Shown: piece after piece, positions 4,797 to 7,532 of the stretch
How the letters are laid out: each line of letters opens with the position of its first letter
How positions within the stretch are numbered: the first letter of the stretch is position 1
NCBI GenBank assembly: GCA_003132825.1
Contig: PKYX01000205.1
Location: 240 to 7,771 of the forward strand
Length of the DNA: 7,532 nt
From: Acidobacteriaceae bacterium
GTDB taxonomy: Bacteria; Acidobacteriota; Terriglobia; Terriglobales; Acidobacteriaceae
Direction of reading: 5' to 3'
Position numbers and translations under genes: made by a program
Notes under the pieces: generated by a model
Told to the model about the DNA's origin: nothing
Databases searched by the model: none
What the model saw: only the letters and a program-made list of their open reading frames with translations

Positions 4797-7532
4797 CGCC
4801 CAGGTGCAACCATGCCATCGGCCTGACGAAATCCCGTGGTGACCGACCTCGGTTCGCTCCGGGCTGGCGCTCGATTCATGTACTTCGTAACGCCCTCGTG
4901 CTGTTCCAGCCATGCGGCCAGCTGACTTTCCTGCTGTGATCTCAGGTCGACGCAATCGTTGATGCGCTCGAGAGACTGCTGCACGACTCGGCTCGCGATG
5001 AGAGTTGGCTGGGATGAGAAAAAGGCCTTCACCTGATCTCCTTTCGCTGCGTCGCAAAAGGAACCCGCGGCCATGACCAAGTCCGCGTTTGCAAATGGGC
5101 CCCCGGTAGCTGCGATGTCGAACCAATGGGAGCGAACAAAGTTCCACGCGAGATCTTTGCCCGCGGGATTCTGTAGGACCCAAGCGAGGAGCCGGGCCGC
5201 ATCCTGCGACCGCACCTCTGATGACAAGGCGTAGTCGAGTGTTCTCTGCAGCAATTGCGAGCTATTGAAACGGGTAATCGTTCTGAGATATAGGTCGTAC
5301 TCCTCAGGAGTCTTGGCCTCTTTCAGGTCGGCCATTATCTTGTCGTAGAGCGCAACGTCCCCATTCGCTGCCGCCAGAGCAAAAAAAACAGGCGCCAATT
5401 CAGGATCGAGTGGGGCACCGGCCTCTACCACCTGGTGAGTCCACTGTCGTGCTTCGGCCAGTACGCTCGGTTCGCCACCGGTAGCGCCCAACGAACGCAG
5501 AACATAGGCGCGAAGAATGGTCTGACCCTCGCTCTCGCCCGGGTTTGGCAAAAGGCCGAGGTCCTTCGCGGCGGGCGCGAGCAGACGGCGCACCCAAAGC
5601 TGATAGGCCCAGCGGTCCTCGGAATTGACCACGTAGGCACCGAGATAATCCAACGGCCCGAGCAACTGCTCGAGGACGCTAGGATTGCGCTCTCCTTGCA
5701 TGCTTTCTGCAAGCTCCAGGTAGTCCGCAATGGGCTCCCGTCCGGCGCGCACCGAAGCCCACACATCCCCCAGTAGCCGAATGCGTTCCGCCGGCGTCAG
5801 CAGGGTCTCTGCGTCCTGCGCCAGAGTGTGTTCAGCCTCCGGATCATAGCCGGAGTGGTAGTATCCGCCCCCGTCGGCGTTGGTGAATACCCAGCGCGCG
5901 CAGCCGGGCAAAGTGAACGTGTCGTCTTTCTTGTCCAGCAGCTGACACGCTTCTCTCCTGGTATCGCGGCGATCGATGTCGGCTCTCATGCAGACCGGAA
6001 TAGTCCAGAGCTCATCCCTCCCAGGGCCATGACCTGCGGCGTCAAGTCTGGTGCGGTCGTAGAAGTAACGTTGCTGCTCGAGACCCACCGCAGTGGAACC
6101 ACCGGCACAGTGGGTGGTCACGCTAACCAACGGGGCGCCGGGCTGCTCGATGAACGTCGGCATAATCGCGTTCACCGGCTTCTTCGAAACCCGGGCTAGC
6201 GCATTCCACAAGTCCTCGGCCCGGGCGTTCCCGTAGGCGTGCTCCCTCAGGTATTGGTTCACGGCCGCCTGAAAGGTCTCCGGACCCACATAGGCCTCGA
6301 TCATGCGAAGCACGGCGGCTGCCTTATCGTAGGCAATCTCGTCGAACAGTCCAAGAATCTCTGCCGGAGTTTCCACCGTCTGGTGGACGGAACGAGTGTT
6401 GGCCAGAGAATCCACTCCCAGCGCTTCTCCCGCGTCGCGCACGTCATCGAGCTGCGCGTTCCAGTCCGGCTTCCACGCCTCGACCGGCTTGCTCGACATC
6501 CAGGTGGCGAAGCCTTCATTCAGCCAGACATCGTCCCACCACTGCATGGTGACCAGGTCCCCGAACCATTGGTGCGCCATTTCGTGGGCAATCACCGCCG
6601 CCACTTTCTTGCGGAGGTCCACCGACGAGTGTTCTTCCTCCAGCAAAAGATCGGACTCACGGAATGTGATGCAAGCGGTGTTCTCCATGGCGCCCGCCGA
6701 GAAGTCGGGCAGGGCAATCAGGTCCAGTTTTCCGTAGGGGTACTGGATTGCGAAATACTGGTCGTAGTAGCGCAGAATGTTTTCCGCGGCATCGAGCGCA
6801 AAGCCCGCGAGCTGTTTCTTTCCCGGCGTGGTGTAGACGCGAATGGGGATGCCGTCGGCCGACCCCTCCTGATATTCAAACTGGCCGACTGCGACCGCCA
6901 CGAGGTAAGAAGACATCTTGGGCGAAGTAGAGAAATGCACGGAATGCTTTCCGTTCCCGGGGCCAGGCCGATCGGAAATCACCCGAGCATTCGAGATCGC
7001 GACCATTCCGTCGGGAGCGGCCACCGTAATGTCGAAGGTCGCCTTGTAGGCGGGCTCGTCAAAGGAAGGAAACGCCCGCCGCGCATCGGTCGGCTCGAAC
7101 TGTGTCACCGCATATCTTTGCCCCTGCTGGTTTGTGCCCAAATAAAACCCGCGCAAATCGTTGGACAGAATTCCGGTATAGCGAATCTGGACTGTGGCGG
7201 ACCCTGGCTCGAGGGGCTGGTCGACCGTCAGGCAGGCGGTTTCACGACTTTCGTCGATGGCGACTCTCGCCATCTGGGTCGCACCCCCGCTGGCGATACT
7301 CGTCTCCTGAAAATCGATTCCGACGGCGTTCAAAACCAACCGGGACGTCGGCTGAAGAACCCGAATCTGAATCGTTTCCTCCCCCGCGAAGTTTTCCGCG
7401 GTGAAGTCGGGAGCGAAGCTCAGCCGATAATTCTCCGGGATGGCGATCTGGGGCAAGCGTTGCCCGGCGGCCCAGCACGACAGCAGGCAAACCCAGAGGA
7501 GCGCCAGAGGAATTCGCTCAGGTTTTGAAGTC
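4793..7532 (-). CDS. exported M1 family zinc aminopeptidase (5' end outside window)
   Basis: A large metallopeptidase that removes N-terminal residues from peptides. Numbering from the TTG codon at 7456: the N-terminal beta domain holds EPTDARRAFPSFDEP (121-135); the substrate-binding GAMEN is at 255-259; the zinc site HEMAH is at 291-295 (His291, His295, catalytic Glu292) with the third ligand Glu314 in WLNEGF, the HEXXH-X18-E spacing; and the catalytic Tyr is probably Tyr376 in IAYDKAAAVL. A long helical ERAP1-like C-terminal region runs from about 500 to 850. All catalytic residues are present. The frame stays open past 7456 for 25 more codons to the window edge and reads as a signal peptide (basic KPER, hydrophobic LALLWVCLLSCWAAG), with no ATG inside. 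So the TTG is not the true start; the protein starts outside the window and is probably exported to the periplasm or outer surface. Total length is over 912 residues. Closer to ERAP/tricorn-interacting-factor-type M1 enzymes than to E. coli PepN by eye. Confidence 0.95.
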   Translation of the reverse strand, partial: TSKPERIPLALLWVCLLSCWAAGQRLPQIAIPENYRLSFAPDFTAENFAGEETIQIRVLQPTSRLVLNAVGIDFQETSIASGGATQMARVAIDESRETACLTVDQPLEPGSATVQIRYTGILSNDLRGFYLGTNQQGQRYAVTQFEPTDARRAFPSFDEPAYKATFDITVAAPDGMVAISNARVISDRPGPGNGKHSVHFSTSPKMSSYLVAVAVGQFEYQEGSADGIPIRVYTTPGKKQLAGFALDAAENILRYYDQYFAIQYPYGKLDLIALPDFSAGAMENTACITFRESDLLLEEEHSSVDLRKKVAAVIAHEMAHQWFGDLVTMQWWDDVWLNEGFATWMSSKPVEAWKPDWNAQLDDVRDAGEALGVDSLANTRSVHQTVETPAEILGLFDEIAYDKAAAVLRMIEAYVGPETFQAAVNQYLREHAYGNARAEDLWNALARVSKKPVNAIMPTFIEQPGAPLVSVTTHCAGGSTAVGLEQQRYFYDRTRLDAAGHGPGRDELWTIPVCMRADIDRRDTRREACQLLDKKDDTFTLPGCARWVFTNADGGGYYHSGYDPEAEHTLAQDAETLLTPAERIRLLGDVWASVRAGREPIADYLELAESMQGERNPSVLEQLLGPLDYLGAYVVNSEDRWAYQLWVRRLLAPAAKDLGLLPNPGESEGQTILRAYVLRSLGATGGEPSVLAEARQWTHQVVEAGAPLDPELAPVFFALAAANGDVALYDKIMADLKEAKTPEEYDLYLRTITRFNSSQLLQRTLDYALSSEVRSQDAARLLAWVLQNPAGKDLAWNFVRSHWFDIAATGGPFANADLVMAAGSFCDAAKGDQVKAFFSSQPTLIASRVVQQSLERINDCVDLRSQQESQLAAWLEQHEGVTKYMNRAPARSEPRSVTTGFRQADGMVAPGR

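Noticed and set aside
4563..4826. 87-codon plus-strand frame
   Set aside because: It runs through the antisense of the tRNA-Phe gene and its promoter; the start of its translation (PGTELNRRRQPFQGCALPP) is a well-known artefact of translating tRNA antisense.
6239..7528. 429-codon open plus-strand frame
   Set aside because: It lies wholly antisense to the M1 aminopeptidase, whose catalytic motifs are intact. The translation has no recognisable motif, and GC-rich codons on the other strand explain the missing stops.
1..7532. CRISPR array, insertion sequence or integrase
   Set aside because: No regularly spaced direct repeats, no transposase or integrase motifs and no terminal inverted repeats with target duplications were seen.

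Overview
The window looks like a bacterial chromosome segment, most plausibly from an Acidobacteriota-like soil bacterium. That guess is inference from three things: the exported M1 aminopeptidase, a short exported protein whose mature part begins AQQPAP, and the moderately high GC with GC-rich third codon positions. No rRNA or other marker settles the taxonomy.

Left part (1-1538): two minus-strand genes, probably co-transcribed. A small exported beta-barrel-like protein (DUF1579/nitrobindin-like appearance) starts at 1213 behind a strong Shine-Dalgarno. Its stop overlaps the start of a class I SAM-dependent methyltransferase (58-687). The stretch 1214-1538 has no convincing gene but holds an 8-bp-arm inverted repeat.

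Middle part (1539-3875), plus strand: first a truncated acyl-CoA dehydrogenase (1539-2099) that keeps the N-terminal domain and the beginning of the middle domain, then ends abruptly. After it comes a compact four-gene operon: an ArsR-family repressor (2159-2485), an AHSA1/SRPBCC protein (2482-2973), a 102-residue protein resembling half of a carboxymuconolactone decarboxylase/AhpD domain without the Cys pair (2983-3291), and a complete AhpD-like protein with the E-X11-CXXC-X3-H motif (3294-3875). The operon promoter carries two 16-bp operator-like repeats with a 17-bp period. The repressor's GTG start lies inside the second repeat and directly follows an in-frame TAA, which suggests a leaderless, autoregulated transcript. 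This operon is the most interesting part of the window; its substrate or signal is unknown.

Right part (3876-7532), mostly minus strand: a large exported M1 zinc aminopeptidase whose 5' end runs off the window; a near-consensus promoter overlapping its stop codon; a tRNA-Phe(GAA) with encoded CCA; and a cluster of perfect stem-loops. Beyond these lies a possible small membrane-protein reading frame of 45 codons, followed in the same frame by a second hydrophobic stretch after one TGA. The region 3876-4047 has no gene I can support.
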